Positions 26,864 to 36,364 of a stretch of DNA of 64,000 nucleotides are shown one piece after another. Numbering within the stretch: the stretch's first letter is position 1; each line of letters starts with the position of its first letter. The stretch is from Vreelandella neptunia (lineage in GTDB: Bacteria > Pseudomonadota > Gammaproteobacteria > Pseudomonadales > Halomonadaceae). The translations under genes and the position numbers were made by a program. The stretch is from assembly GCF_000712975.1 (NCBI RefSeq), contig NZ_JHQL01000006.1:164675-228674 (forward strand), read 5' to 3'. Under the pieces are notes generated by a model. It did no database searches. It was not told the DNA's origin and was given only the letters and a program-made list of their open reading frames with translations.

Positions 26864-29800
26864 TTCACGGCCTCCTGAACGCTGTCATTGCCTTCGCCAT
26901 CCAGCCAGTCAACGTGTTTCATCTTGCGTACCAACACGAACTCGTCGCGGTTAGAGCCGACAGTGCCGTAGTAATTAAAGCTGTAAGAGAGTTGCGCGTA
27001 GCCACCGATCATATGGGTTGGCTTGGGGCACACCCGGGTAACCGAGTTATGGATGCCGCCGCGGGTGCCGGTAATCTCAGAGCCGGGCACGTTTACCTGG
27101 CGCTCCTGAGCGTGATACATCATCACCATGCCGTCTTTGACGCGCTGGCTGACTACCGCCCGCGCCGCAATAGAGCCATTGGCGTTGTAAACCTCGATCC
27201 AGTCGTTGTCCTCAATATCAATCGAGGCGGCGTCTGCCTCGGACAGCCACACCACCGGGCCACCACGGTTAAGTGTCAACATCATCAAGTTGTCGGAATA
27301 CGTGGAGTGGATGCCCCACTTCTGGTGCGGCGTAATAAAGTTCAGTGCCTTGCTCTTAAAGCCGTTATCAGCAGGCAGCGTGAAGCCTTTGGCCGCCTTG
27401 GTATCGATAGGCGGACGATAGACCAGCAGGCTTTCGCCGAAAGCACGCATCCAGGCATGATCTTGATAGAACTGCTGACGGCCGCTCACGGTGCGCCATG
27501 GAATGAGCTCATGGACGTTGGTATAGCCCGCGTTATAGGAGACGTGTTCATCCTCAAGACCCGACCAGGTGGGGCTGGAAATGATCTTGCGTGGCTGAGC
27601 AACGATGTCGCGGAAACGGATTTTCTCGTCATGCTTCGGCGTTGCCAGGTGGGTATGATCGCGCCCGGTAATTTTGGAGAGCGCATCCCAGGCTTTTACC
27701 GCCACCTGACCATTGGTTTCCGGCGCGAGGGTCAGAATCATTTCAGCGGCATCGATCGCACTGTCGATCAGCGGCCGCCCTTTATGCGGGCCATCCAGCT
27801 TGCGATGGTTAAGTTTTCCTAATAGCTCGACTTCATCGTCGGTGTTCCAGGCAATGCCTTTGCCGCCATTGCCAATACTTTCCAGCAGCGGCCCTACAGA
27901 GGTAAAGCGCTCGTAGGTTTCGGGGTAGTTGCGCTTAACTTCGATCAGCGACGGCATGGTTTTACCAGGAATCGGCGCGCATTCGCCCTTTTTCCAGTCC
28001 ATCACCGCTGGCTGAGCCAACTCTCCTGGCGAGTCGTGCTGCATCGGCAGGGTAACCAGATCGGTTTCCTCGCCCAAGTGGCCGACACACACTTTAGAGA
28101 ACGCTTTAGCAATACCCTTGTAAATATCCCAGTCGCTGCGCGATTCCCACGCCGGATCAGTGGCGGCGGTCAGCGGGTGGATAAACGGGTGCATATCAGA
28201 GGTATTGAGGTCGTCCTTCTCGTACCAGGTCGCCGTGGGCAACACGATATCCGAGTACAGGCAGGTAGTGGACATGCGGAAGTCCAGCGTCACCAGCAGG
28301 TCGAGCTTGCCTTCTGGCGCTTCGTCACGCCACACGACTTCTTCAGGCTTCTGACCACCGAAGTCGCCCAAGTCTTTGCCTTGAATGCCATGGCGAGTAC
28401 CCAGCAGGTACTTGAGCATGTACTCGTGGCCTTTACCGGAGCTGCCCAGTAGGTTCGAGCGCCAAATGAACATATTGCGTGGGAAGTTCTCTGGTGCATC
28501 CGGGTCTTCCGCTGCAAAGCGTAGTTCACCGCTCTTGAGCTGCTGCACCGCATAGTCGGCGGTAGACATACCCGCGGCTTCGGCTTTTTTGGCGAGGCGT
28601 AGCGGGTTAGTGTCCAACTGAGGTGCTGACGGCAGCCAACCCATACGCTCAGCGCGCACGTTAAAGTCGATCAGACTGCCTGGGTAATCCTCAGCCTTGG
28701 CTAACGGTGAAAGAATCTCTTTGATCTCAAGCTTTTCATAGCGCCACTGGGAAGAGTGGTTATAGAAGAATGAGGTAGAGTTCATGTGGCGCGGCGGGCG
28801 CTGCCAGTCTAGGCCGAAGGCCAGTGGCGTCCAGCCAGTCTGCGGGCGCAGTTTTTCCTGACCCACGTAGTGGGCCCAACCACCACCGCTCTGACCAATA
28901 CAGCCACACATCACCAGCATGTTGATCAGACCACGGTAGTTCATGTCCATGTGGTACCAGTGGTTCATACCGGCACCGACGATGATCATGCTACGACCGT
29001 TGGTTTTGTTAGCGTTGTCAGCAAATTCACGGGCAATACGGGTGCACTGCTCTGCCGAAACACCGGTGATTTTTTCCTGCCATGCGGGGGTATAGGGACG
29101 AACCTGGTCAAACGAGGTCGCGCCATCATCTTCGCCATCACCGGCAAAGCCACGGTCGATGCCGTAGTTAGCACACATCAGGTCAAAGACGGTGACCGCC
29201 AGCATCTCGCTGCCATCCGCCTTCTTCAAACGTTTGGCGGGCAAGTTGTGGAACAGCAGGTCATCGGCAGCGCCAACACCAGACCCTTTGACGTGCTCAA
29301 AGTGCTCGTGCTCAATGCCACCGAAGTAAGGGAACGCCACGCGTGCAACGCTATCGTGGTGAGCTGCTAAGCTGAGGAGCGGCTTGATCTCAGTGCCCGC
29401 AGCATCCAGCGATTCCAGGTTCCATTTACCGATTTCATCACCGGTTTCACCCCAGCGGAAACCAATAGAGCCACGCGGCACTACTAGCTGATCGCGGGTT
29501 TCGTCCCAGGCAACGGTTTTCCATTCAGGGTTGTTTTCCTGACCCAGGGCGGCATCAAAATCACTGGCCCGCAATTGGCGGCCCGGCGCGAAGCTGCCAT
29601 CCGCACGCGCTTCTAGTTCCACCAGGAACGGCATATCGGTATAGCGGCGCACGTAGTCAGTGAAGTAGGCACTGGGGTTGTCGAGGTGGAACTCTTTGAG
29701 AATGACATGCCCCATGGCCATGGCTAGCGCGGCGTCGGTGCCTTGCTTGGCAGAGAGCCACTCGTCGGTGAGCTTGGAGACCTCAGCGTAGTCCGGCGTA

Positions 29801-30642
29801 ATCGAGACGGTTTTGGTGCCTTTGTAGCGCACTTCGGTAAAGAAGTGGGCATCCGGGGTACGTGTCTGAGGGACGTTGGAACCCCAAGCGATGATGTAGC
29901 CGGAGTTATACCAATCGGCAGATTCAGGTACGTCGGTCTGCTCGCCCCAGGTCATGGGCGACGCGGGCGGCAAGTCGCAGTACCAGTCATAGAAGCTCAT
30001 GCAGACGCCACCGATCAACGACAGGTAGCGGCTGCCAGCCGCATAGCTGACCATCGACATGGCGGGAATTGGCGAGAAGCCGATGATCCGGTCAGGGCCA
30101 TACTGTTTGGCGGTGTAAACGTTCGAAGCCGCCACCAGCTCGTTTAGCTCGTCCCAGTCACCACGCACAAAGCCGCCCATGCCGCGAGCACGCTTGTACT
30201 GCTTGGTCTTGGCGGGGTCTTCAACAATCGACGCCCACGCATCGACCGGGTCGGGATGCGCCTTAAGCGCTTCGCGCCATAGCGCCAGCAGTGGCTTACG
30301 AACCAATGGGTACTTAAGACGGTTGGCGCTATACATGTACCAGGAGTAGCTGGCACCGCGCGGGCAGCCACGCGGCTCATGGTTGGGCAGGTCGGGGCGG
30401 GTGCGGGGGTAGTCGGTCTGCTGGGTTTCCCAGGTTACCAGACCGTTTTTGACGTAAATTTTCCAGCTACACGAACCGGTGCAGTTAACACCGTGGGTGC
30501 TGCGGACCACTTTGTCGTGCTGCCAGCGGGCACGATAACTATCTTCCCATTGGCGGGATTCGCTGCGCAGTTCACCGTGTTCGTTGGCGAAGGGCTCGCG
30601 GGCCTTGCGGAAGAAATTCAGCCGATCTATGAAGTGACTCAT
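26860..30642 (-). CDS. narG: Respiratory nitrate reductase alpha subunit
   Basis: This is a 1260-residue catalytic subunit carrying Mo-bis-MGD and one 4Fe-4S cluster. The start at 30642 (MSHFIDRLNFF) is chosen because it matches known NarG N-termini and has GGAG seven bases upstream; the frame stays open for 26 more codons without a better site. The FS0 region HGVNCTGSCSWKIYVKNG and the Mo-ligand region YNSGYIIAWGSNVPQTRTPDAH (Asp ligand type of NarG) are intact. It reduces nitrate to nitrite on the cytoplasmic face. It heads a nine-gene operon that also encodes its chaperone, a folding isomerase and cofactor enzymes. Confidence 0.98.
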   Translation of the reverse strand: MSHFIDRLNFFRKAREPFANEHGELRSESRQWEDSYRARWQHDKVVRSTHGVNCTGSCSWKIYVKNGLVTWETQQTDYPRTRPDLPNHEPRGCPRGASYSWYMYSANRLKYPLVRKPLLALWREALKAHPDPVDAWASIVEDPAKTKQYKRARGMGGFVRGDWDELNELVAASNVYTAKQYGPDRIIGFSPIPAMSMVSYAAGSRYLSLIGGVCMSFYDWYCDLPPASPMTWGEQTDVPESADWYNSGYIIAWGSNVPQTRTPDAHFFTEVRYKGTKTVSITPDYAEVSKLTDEWLSAKQGTDAALAMAMGHVILKEFHLDNPSAYFTDYVRRYTDMPFLVELEARADGSFAPGRQLRASDFDAALGQENNPEWKTVAWDETRDQLVVPRGSIGFRWGETGDEIGKWNLESLDAAGTEIKPLLSLAAHHDSVARVAFPYFGGIEHEHFEHVKGSGVGAADDLLFHNLPAKRLKKADGSEMLAVTVFDLMCANYGIDRGFAGDGEDDGATSFDQVRPYTPAWQEKITGVSAEQCTRIAREFADNANKTNGRSMIIVGAGMNHWYHMDMNYRGLINMLVMCGCIGQSGGGWAHYVGQEKLRPQTGWTPLAFGLDWQRPPRHMNSTSFFYNHSSQWRYEKLEIKEILSPLAKAEDYPGSLIDFNVRAERMGWLPSAPQLDTNPLRLAKKAEAAGMSTADYAVQQLKSGELRFAAEDPDAPENFPRNMFIWRSNLLGSSGKGHEYMLKYLLGTRHGIQGKDLGDFGGQKPEEVVWRDEAPEGKLDLLVTLDFRMSTTCLYSDIVLPTATWYEKDDLNTSDMHPFIHPLTAATDPAWESRSDWDIYKGIAKAFSKVCVGHLGEETDLVTLPMQHDSPGELAQPAVMDWKKGECAPIPGKTMPSLIEVKRNYPETYERFTSVGPLLESIGNGGKGIAWNTDDEVELLGKLNHRKLDGPHKGRPLIDSAIDAAEMILTLAPETNGQVAVKAWDALSKITGRDHTHLATPKHDEKIRFRDIVAQPRKIISSPTWSGLEDEHVSYNAGYTNVHELIPWRTVSGRQQFYQDHAWMRAFGESLLVYRPPIDTKAAKGFTLPADNGFKSKALNFITPHQKWGIHSTYSDNLMMLTLNRGGPVVWLSEADAASIDIEDNDWIEVYNANGSIAARAVVSQRVKDGMVMMYHAQERQVNVPGSEITGTRGGIHNSVTRVCPKPTHMIGGYAQLSYSFNYYGTVGSNRDEFVLVRKMKHVDWLDGEGNDSVQEAVK

Positions 30643-30805
30643 GGTCGATCTCCAGGCTCCTCGGAAATTTGCATTACCCGTCAGGCGGGTTCCATAGAGA
30701 GGAGTCTGCGCGATCGACACCAGAATTACTGCGTGATTACCTCCATATACACCCCATCTACCCCCAAGGTGATAGAGCAGAAAACGTTAAGGAATAGACA
30801 CTGGC

Positions 30806-30812
30806 TACCCAT
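30806..30812 (+). promoter_or_regulatory. Possible NarL heptamer upstream of narG
   Basis: TACCCAT fits the NarL consensus TACYYMT and lies about 165 bases before the narG ATG. It falls between hemN and narG. One heptamer alone is weak evidence; no partner heptamer or clear FNR box is seen next to it. Confidence 0.3.
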
Positions 30813-30816
30813 GTCA

Positions 30817-32202
30817 TTATACGGTCCGCGAGTAGCGATTTTCCTTCGGCGTCAGGTAAGCATCAAACGCCATGGCGAGATTGCGGATCATTAACCGGCC
30901 CGCCGGCAACACCTCGATTTCATCGTTGCGCAAGGCAATCAAGCCATCGTCGGCCATCTCTTCCAGGTCCTTCAATGCCTTGGCGAAGTAACTGCCAAAC
31001 TCAATGCCGTGGCGAGCCTCGATAGCAGCGAACTCAAGATGGCCGTGACACATCAGGGTATTGATGACATCACGACGTAGGATGTCGTCATCGCTGAGGC
31101 GATAGCCACGGAAGACCGGTAAACGCCCCTCGTCCAGTCGGTGCTGGTACTGGGCCGTCTCTTTCACGTTTTGACTGTAGGTATCCCCCACCTTGCCGAT
31201 GGAGGTGATGCCTAACCCAATCATGTCGCAGTCGGCGTGGGTCGAATAGCCCTGAAAGTTACGCTGCAACGTGCCATTTTCACGGGCCACGCTCAGCTCG
31301 TCATCCGGCAGAGCGAAGTGGTCCATACCGATGTAGACGTAACCAGCAGCGGTCAGGCGATTGATCGTTAGTTCCAACAGCTCCAGCTTGCGCTCTGGCG
31401 GCGGCATATCCTCAGGGCGGATCAATCGCTGAGCCTTGAACAATTCTGGTAAATGAGCGTAGCTATAAGCGGCTATGCGATCTGGCTGTAGGTCAATAAT
31501 CTTGCTCAGCGTGGTATCAAAACTGGCCACCGTCTGTAGCGGTAGGCCATAGATCAAATCCACACTGACTGATTCAAAGCCAGCGTCACGGGCGGCCTTA
31601 ACCAGCGAGACCACCTGCTCTTCACTCTGCACGCGGTTGACCGCTTGCTGCACCTCGTGATCGAAATCCTGCACACCGAAGCTCAACCGATTGAACCCTA
31701 GTGCGAACAGTTCATACACCTGCTCGGGGGTTACTGTGCGCGGGTCTACTTCTAGCGAAAACTCGCGCTCTTCAGGCGCGGCAAAATGAAAGGCATCATC
31801 CAATGTCGCCATCAACTCGCCCAACTGAGCGTTACTCAGATAAGTGGGCGTGCCGCCCCCTAGGTGAAGCTGCGTCATTCGTCGCGTGCTATCGAACAGC
31901 GCTCCTTGAACGCTAATCTCCTGCCTTAGCCACTGAAGATACTCCGCTGCCCGCTCGGTGTTATGAGTAATGATTTTATTGCAGGCGCAGTAGTAGCACA
32001 GGCTTTTGCAGAACGGGATATGTACATAAACCGACAGTGGCTTTGGTTCTTCAGCCTGATTACTGCGCTCGGCGGCGCTGCGGTAGTCATCCTCGGCAAA
32101 CGCCGCATGAAACTGTGGCGCCGTCGGGTAGGAGGTGTAGCGGGGTCCTGGCCGGTCATACTTTTCTACCAGGGGGCGGTTGAACAACGGCTCGTCTTGC
32201 AT
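30817..32202 (-). CDS. hemN: Oxygen-independent coproporphyrinogen III oxidase
   Basis: This is a 461-residue radical-SAM enzyme, close to the E. coli length (457). It converts coproporphyrinogen III to protoporphyrinogen IX without oxygen. The signature YVHIPFCKSLCYYCACNK carries the C-x3-C-x2-C cluster motif plus the extra Cys of HemN. KYDRPGPRYTSYPTAPQF near the start matches the family N-terminus, so the ATG at 32202 is preferred over 32253 or 32355. It supplies haem for NarI and other respiratory proteins under anoxia. An FNR-type box lies in the divergent region shared with ubiU. Confidence 0.95.
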   Translation of the reverse strand: MQDEPLFNRPLVEKYDRPGPRYTSYPTAPQFHAAFAEDDYRSAAERSNQAEEPKPLSVYVHIPFCKSLCYYCACNKIITHNTERAAEYLQWLRQEISVQGALFDSTRRMTQLHLGGGTPTYLSNAQLGELMATLDDAFHFAAPEEREFSLEVDPRTVTPEQVYELFALGFNRLSFGVQDFDHEVQQAVNRVQSEEQVVSLVKAARDAGFESVSVDLIYGLPLQTVASFDTTLSKIIDLQPDRIAAYSYAHLPELFKAQRLIRPEDMPPPERKLELLELTINRLTAAGYVYIGMDHFALPDDELSVARENGTLQRNFQGYSTHADCDMIGLGITSIGKVGDTYSQNVKETAQYQHRLDEGRLPVFRGYRLSDDDILRRDVINTLMCHGHLEFAAIEARHGIEFGSYFAKALKDLEEMADDGLIALRNDEIEVLPAGRLMIRNLAMAFDAYLTPKENRYSRTV

Positions 32203-32331
32203 AATTAACGGGGTCTCTAGCGGTAGGCGCAGCAAGCGCTGGTTAATATTCATACAGTATACGTTTTTAAAAAAACCTGCATCCATCGCATGGCCCTGCG
32301 GCGTTCCGTCCCCTTTGAAAGCCTTCTCATA

Positions 32332-32345
32332 ATGACCTGAGTCAA
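32332..32345. promoter_or_regulatory. FNR/ANR-type box between hemN and ubiU
   Basis: ATGACCTGAGTCAA matches the FNR consensus TTGAY-N4-RTCAA at all but the first base. It sits between divergent hemN (start 32202) and ubiU (start 32405), both genes of anaerobic metabolism, and could activate either. Confidence 0.6.
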
Positions 32346-32404
32346 AGGGAGGCAAACAATAGGCGACTACTATGCTCAGGTTTTCATCTTAAGGAGTCTT
32401 CGCA

Positions 32405-33400
32405 ATGGAGCTTGTATGCCCTGCTGGCAACTTGCCCGCCTTGAAGCGTGCGGTGGATGAAGGAGCCGATGCCGTTTACTTCGGTTTTCAAAATGCGACG
32501 AACGCGCGCCAGTTTGCTGGGCTAAATTTCACCGACAAGCGCGCCCGCGAAGGGATCGACTACGCCCATCAACGCGGCAAACGAATACTTTGCGCGATTA
32601 ACACCTACCCCCAACCCGATGGCTGGCAACAGTGGACCCGCGCCGTGGATCAGGCGGCCGACCTAGGCGTCGATGCTTTAATTTTAGCCGATATGGGGCT
32701 ACTTGATTACGCCGCCCAGCGCCACCCTAACGTGGCTCGTCACCTGTCGGTACAAGGGTCGGCCACCAGCCATGAAGCACTACGTTTCTACCATGACCAC
32801 TTTGGCATCACGCGTGCCGTATTGCCCCGAGTGTTATCTATCACCCAGGTACGTGACTTAGCCAAGCAAACGCCAGTGGAACTCGAAGTGTTTGCCTTTG
32901 GTAGCTTATGCATTATGGCGGAAGGCCGCTGCTACCTCTCTTCCTACCTCACCGGCGATTCACCCAACACGCGAGGAGTCTGCTCACCTGCGGCGCATGT
33001 TCGCTGGGAAGAGACGCCCCAAGGTCTAGAATCGCGGCTTAACAATGTGCTTATTGACCGCTACGCGGAAGGTGAACGCGCAGGCTACCCCACCCTGTGC
33101 AAAGGCCGCTTTGAGGTGGGCGGTGAGACCTATCACGCCATTGAAGAACCCACTAGCCTCAACACCCTGGAACTGTTGCCCGAATTGCGTGAACTGGGTA
33201 TTAGCGCAGTTAAAATTGAAGGCCGCCAGCGCAGTCCCGCGTATGTGTCTAAAGTAGCCGGCATTTGGCGTCAGGCACTGGACCGTCTTGAAGATGCGCC
33301 TGGACGCTTTCAACCAGAACATGCCTGGATGGCTGGCCTTGCCGAGCTTTCCGAAGGTGCTACCACTACCTTAGGCGCCTACGAGCGACGCTGGAAATAG
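32405..33400 (+). CDS. ubiU: Ubiquinone biosynthesis protein UbiU (U32 family)
   Basis: This 331-residue U32-family protein has Cys residues placed as in UbiU: FGSLCIMAEGRC, then RGVCSP and PTLCKGRF, which bind a 4Fe-4S cluster. Together with UbiV and UbiT it hydroxylates ubiquinone precursors without oxygen, using prephenate as the O donor in E. coli. AAGGAG lies eight bases before ATG 32405. ubiV follows nine bases after the stop. The FNR-type box at 32332-32345 lies about 66 bases upstream, which fits anaerobic induction. Confidence 0.95.
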   Translation: MELVCPAGNLPALKRAVDEGADAVYFGFQNATNARQFAGLNFTDKRAREGIDYAHQRGKRILCAINTYPQPDGWQQWTRAVDQAADLGVDALILADMGLLDYAAQRHPNVARHLSVQGSATSHEALRFYHDHFGITRAVLPRVLSITQVRDLAKQTPVELEVFAFGSLCIMAEGRCYLSSYLTGDSPNTRGVCSPAAHVRWEETPQGLESRLNNVLIDRYAEGERAGYPTLCKGRFEVGGETYHAIEEPTSLNTLELLPELRELGISAVKIEGRQRSPAYVSKVAGIWRQALDRLEDAPGRFQPEHAWMAGLAELSEGATTTLGAYERRWK

Positions 33401-33409
33401 GAGCTCTCC

Positions 33410-34324
33410 ATGTCTACCCCGACTCTGCAACTGTCCCTGGGCCCGGTACTGTTCTACTGGACACGAGAGCGCTACGCCAATTTCTACCGCGAAGCAGCCG
33501 ACTGGCCGGTGGAGATCGTTACCCTAGGCGAGACCGTCTGCTCCAGGCGTCGCGATATGAAACTGGACGACTGGCTTGGCATTGGGCGCGAGCTTACCCA
33601 AGCGGGCAAGCAAGTGGTGCTCGCCAGCCAAACATTGATTGAATCTGAGGCCGATTTGCGCGACTTGCGCAAGCTCTGCGACAACGGCGACTTCATCGTG
33701 GAAGCCAACGACCAAAGCGCCTTACAACGCCTTTCGTGTGCTGGGCTACCGTTTATCGCTGGGGCTGCGCTGAATCTTTATAACCCCGCAACGCTAGGCG
33801 TTATGAAGCGCACCGGGATGCAGCGCTGGCAAGCACCGGTAGAAATGTCTAAAAAGGACTTGGCCCAGCTGATCGCCGACTGCCATCAGGCAGGTGTCAG
33901 CCAGCCCTGCGAGGTGTTTGCCTACGGCCACTTGCCACTCGCCTGGTCATCACGCTGTTTTACCGCGCGACGCCATCAAACGCCCAAAGATCGCTGCAAA
34001 TTTGTTTGCCAAAAGTATCCTGAAGGCTTAGTACTACGTTCCCAAGAGTCTCGCGATGTTTTCACCCTCAACGGCATACAAACCCTCTCAAGCGCCTGTC
34101 AGGATCTTCGTTACGAACTACCGGACATGGCCGCCATGGGCGTCTCAGTAGCACGCCTTAGCCCCCGGGCGGAAGGTATGGCAGAGATAGTCAAGGCCTT
34201 CGACCAAGCCCGCCAAAATAGGCTGCCTCCCCCTGACCCATTAAGCGTGGTGGATGCAGAGATCTGCGACGGCTACTGGTATGGCCGACCAGGCATGGAC
34301 AATACCCGCACCGTCGCTAGCTAA
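33410..34324 (+). CDS. ubiV: Ubiquinone biosynthesis protein UbiV (U32 family)
   Basis: This is a 304-residue U32-family partner of UbiU. Cluster-binding Cys are seen in SSRCFTARR and KDRCKFVCQKYPEG. UbiUV forms a heterodimer in the cytoplasm for oxygen-independent ubiquinone synthesis, which nitrate reductase needs since NarI oxidises quinol. TAGGAG precedes the ATG. A strong terminator follows at 34328-34369. Confidence 0.95.
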   Translation: MSTPTLQLSLGPVLFYWTRERYANFYREAADWPVEIVTLGETVCSRRRDMKLDDWLGIGRELTQAGKQVVLASQTLIESEADLRDLRKLCDNGDFIVEANDQSALQRLSCAGLPFIAGAALNLYNPATLGVMKRTGMQRWQAPVEMSKKDLAQLIADCHQAGVSQPCEVFAYGHLPLAWSSRCFTARRHQTPKDRCKFVCQKYPEGLVLRSQESRDVFTLNGIQTLSSACQDLRYELPDMAAMGVSVARLSPRAEGMAEIVKAFDQARQNRLPPPDPLSVVDAEICDGYWYGRPGMDNTRTVAS

Positions 34325-34327
34325 CGC

Positions 34328-34369
34328 AACGGAAAAGCGCCATCAGGCCAAGGTCGCTTTTCCGTTTAA
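34328..34369 (+). terminator. Rho-independent terminator of ubiUV
   Basis: Twelve-base arms AACGGAAAAGCG and CGCTTTTCCGTT (34328-34339 and 34355-34366) pair perfectly, with a 15-base loop and a short T run. It starts three bases after the ubiV stop. Confidence 0.8.
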
Positions 34370-34488
34370 ATGGCCTTGCCGTATGGCAGGGCCACCCGAC
34401 ATTTCACCTCAACAAGATTGCAACCTACTGAACATTCATACAACATACTCTTTATCAGCTTGACTACTCTCGGAGCCACGTAACCTCC

Positions 34489-34935
34489 ATGCAGCTCACT
34501 CGATTTACTGATTATTCAATACGCGTATTGATCTTTCTTGCCGCTAAGGGAGAAGAGCGCTCCACCATTCATGAAATTGCCGACACCTTTCAAATTTCGC
34601 GCAATCATTTGATGAAAATCGTTCAGGAGCTTAGCCAGAAACACTACGTCACGGCTATTCGTGGCAAAAATGGCGGTTTACTGTTAACGCGTGACCCCGC
34701 CACTATTGGTCTGGGAGAGCTGGTGCGCGAGATGGAGCATGGCATGGCGTTAGTCGAGTGCTTTCATAGCGATAATGCCTGCATCATTACTCCCGCCTGT
34801 CGTCTTCAACCGATTCTTAAAGAGGCATTATCCGCGTTTCTAGACGTCCTCGACCGCTATACGCTGGCTGACCTGCTGGGCAACCAGCAACCTGAACTGG
34901 CGCGTCTTATGCGTATTCCTACCCTCAGCGCTTAG
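34489..34935 (+). CDS. nsrR: Nitric-oxide-sensing repressor NsrR (Rrf2 family)
   Basis: This is a 148-residue Rrf2-family regulator. The N-terminal winged helix (MQLTRFTDYSIRVLIFLA, then ISRNHLMKIVQEL) matches NsrR. Cys residues C91, C98 and C104 (CFHSDNACIITPAC) would hold the NO-sensitive Fe-S cluster. NsrR represses NO-detoxification genes until NO destroys the cluster. Both expected targets, nnrS and hmp, follow, and a good operator lies before hmp. Short 14-base tandem copies begin right after the stop. Confidence 0.93.
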   Translation: MQLTRFTDYSIRVLIFLAAKGEERSTIHEIADTFQISRNHLMKIVQELSQKHYVTAIRGKNGGLLLTRDPATIGLGELVREMEHGMALVECFHSDNACIITPACRLQPILKEALSAFLDVLDRYTLADLLGNQQPELARLMRIPTLSA

Positions 34936-34978
34936 TCCTTCAAAACCAGTCCTTCAAAACCAGCCTTTGAAAACCTAG
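34936..34978. repeat. 14-bp tandem copies at the end of nsrR
   Basis: The unit TCCTTCAAAACCAG follows the nsrR stop directly, is repeated perfectly (34936-34949 and 34950-34963) and then once more in a diverged form that runs into the end of nnrS. Confidence 0.8.
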
Positions 34979-36198
34979 CCCTCCTGCCCATCGACCCGCG
35001 CCCGCATTAACGGCAACGTGTAGTGCGCCAGAAAGATAACGTAGGCCACACACCAGAAGGTGATGCTTAGCGTATAAGTCCAGTGGGTGATCTGGGGAAA
35101 CAGCGCCAACACAGGGGAGCACATAACGGCCGCTATTAGCATTAACCCTAGCGCTACGCCAATGCCCGGCAAGGTGCGTATTGGCCGACCGGTATGGCCG
35201 AGTGACACCCGAGCCATCATGGCTAGCATCATGACGCCCATTCCCCCAATGCTCAGGGCATGAATCGCAAGTTCAGTGCGTATTAGCCCCATCAGTGCTA
35301 ACACCCACATGACAAGCCCCAATGGGATGAAGGCATAGCTGCCATGCAATCCCCATAGCAACGGTTCGCGCCAGCTATGCAGCCCACCCCAGCGTGCCAT
35401 CCGTAGCGTGTTCGCCAAGGCCGCGAAGAGCATTGTTCCACCCATGAATGCAACAGGAACGGCAACACCTAGCAAGATGGCCAGTTGCAAGAGTACAACA
35501 CCGCCGGTACTGCCCAGGGTAGCCACTTCAAGTAGTGGAATAGGCGCTGGTTTGGGGCGCTTGAGACGATTAGCAGTAAACATGGCAATGACCCGCCCGC
35601 CCACTAAGGTCATCATCAATGTGATCAACAGCACCGCTAAGTAGGCAGCCTGGCGAATCATCTCGGGATCGCCGTTGATCACCCCCACGTGCATCGCCAG
35701 ATTCGCCATCGCAAATAGCATAAGCACGGGGACAAAAATTAAATTACGCCAACGTTTTGCGGTCACCACTAGCGTCGCCATAACGATAGCAACGACGGGA
35801 AGAAAGGCGAGGTCGACGATCACTATCAGCCACCTCGGTAACGCTACAGAAAAGACTATCGGAAAGGCCATTAGCAGCCTACCTAACAGCCATAACACCA
35901 CTAACGCGATCAACGGGCCGCCTTTTAAGCTCGGTAACCCGGTCCAGTTGCGCACAGCGGTCAAGAGAAAACCTGCAACCACTGCTGCCGCAAAGCCGAA
36001 TAGCATTTCATGTTGATGCCAAAAAATCAGCCCGCCGTAGGGGCGTAACAACATATTGCCGTGCCAAAAAGCTAACCACACCAGCAGAGATAGCACGCTA
36101 AACAGCGCGGCCAGTAGGAAGAAAGGACGAAACGCCAGTCGCACCAAGGGGAGCTGCTTACACGTGGAGGCTGGCTGGGATGAGGTAATCGTTGGCAT
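34975..36198 (-). CDS. nnrS: NnrS-family haem/copper membrane protein
   Basis: This is a 407-residue membrane protein with about twelve helices. RLAFRPFFLLAALFS at the N-terminus, FWHQHEMLFGFAAAVVAGFLLTAVRNWTG and GGRVIAMFTANR are NnrS signatures. NnrS relieves nitrosative stress, mainly by limiting damage from iron-nitrosyl species; the exact chemistry is not settled. It converges on nsrR and is divergent from hmp. A possible NsrR site lies upstream at 36262-36284. Confidence 0.95.
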   Translation of the reverse strand: MPTITSSQPASTCKQLPLVRLAFRPFFLLAALFSVLSLLVWLAFWHGNMLLRPYGGLIFWHQHEMLFGFAAAVVAGFLLTAVRNWTGLPSLKGGPLIALVVLWLLGRLLMAFPIVFSVALPRWLIVIVDLAFLPVVAIVMATLVVTAKRWRNLIFVPVLMLFAMANLAMHVGVINGDPEMIRQAAYLAVLLITLMMTLVGGRVIAMFTANRLKRPKPAPIPLLEVATLGSTGGVVLLQLAILLGVAVPVAFMGGTMLFAALANTLRMARWGGLHSWREPLLWGLHGSYAFIPLGLVMWVLALMGLIRTELAIHALSIGGMGVMMLAMMARVSLGHTGRPIRTLPGIGVALGLMLIAAVMCSPVLALFPQITHWTYTLSITFWCVAYVIFLAHYTLPLMRARVDGQEG

Positions 36199-36261
36199 GG
36201 CAGAATCCCGACTGAATTACTTGGAAATAGCATTGTGCGCTTTGCAATCTTCAAAAACCAT

Positions 36262-36284
36262 GACAGGTATCAAAAATGCATCTT
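36262..36284. promoter_or_regulatory. Possible second NsrR site near nnrS
   Basis: AAATGCATCTT at 36274-36284 is a good NsrR half-site; the other half is poor. It lies 64-86 bases upstream of the nnrS start and could serve this gene. Confidence 0.4.
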
Positions 36285-36320
36285 TTGGCGACACAGGTGG
36301 CATTTATCCCTTCCAGACCT

Positions 36321-36345
36321 TAAGATGCATTTATAAAGCATCTTA
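36321..36345. promoter_or_regulatory. NsrR operator upstream of hmp
   Basis: Perfect inverted arms TAAGATGC and GCATCTTA (36321-36328 and 36338-36345) flank an AT-rich 9-base centre. This fits the NsrR consensus of paired AAGATGYATTT half-sites. It lies 20 bases before the hmp start, so bound NsrR would block transcription. Confidence 0.8.
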
Positions 36346-36364
36346 AAGAAAAGAGGTATTACCC

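Noticed and set aside
26914..27822. 302-codon open frame opposite narG
   Set aside because: It lies wholly inside the strongly conserved narG on the other strand; long antisense frames are expected in GC-rich genes.
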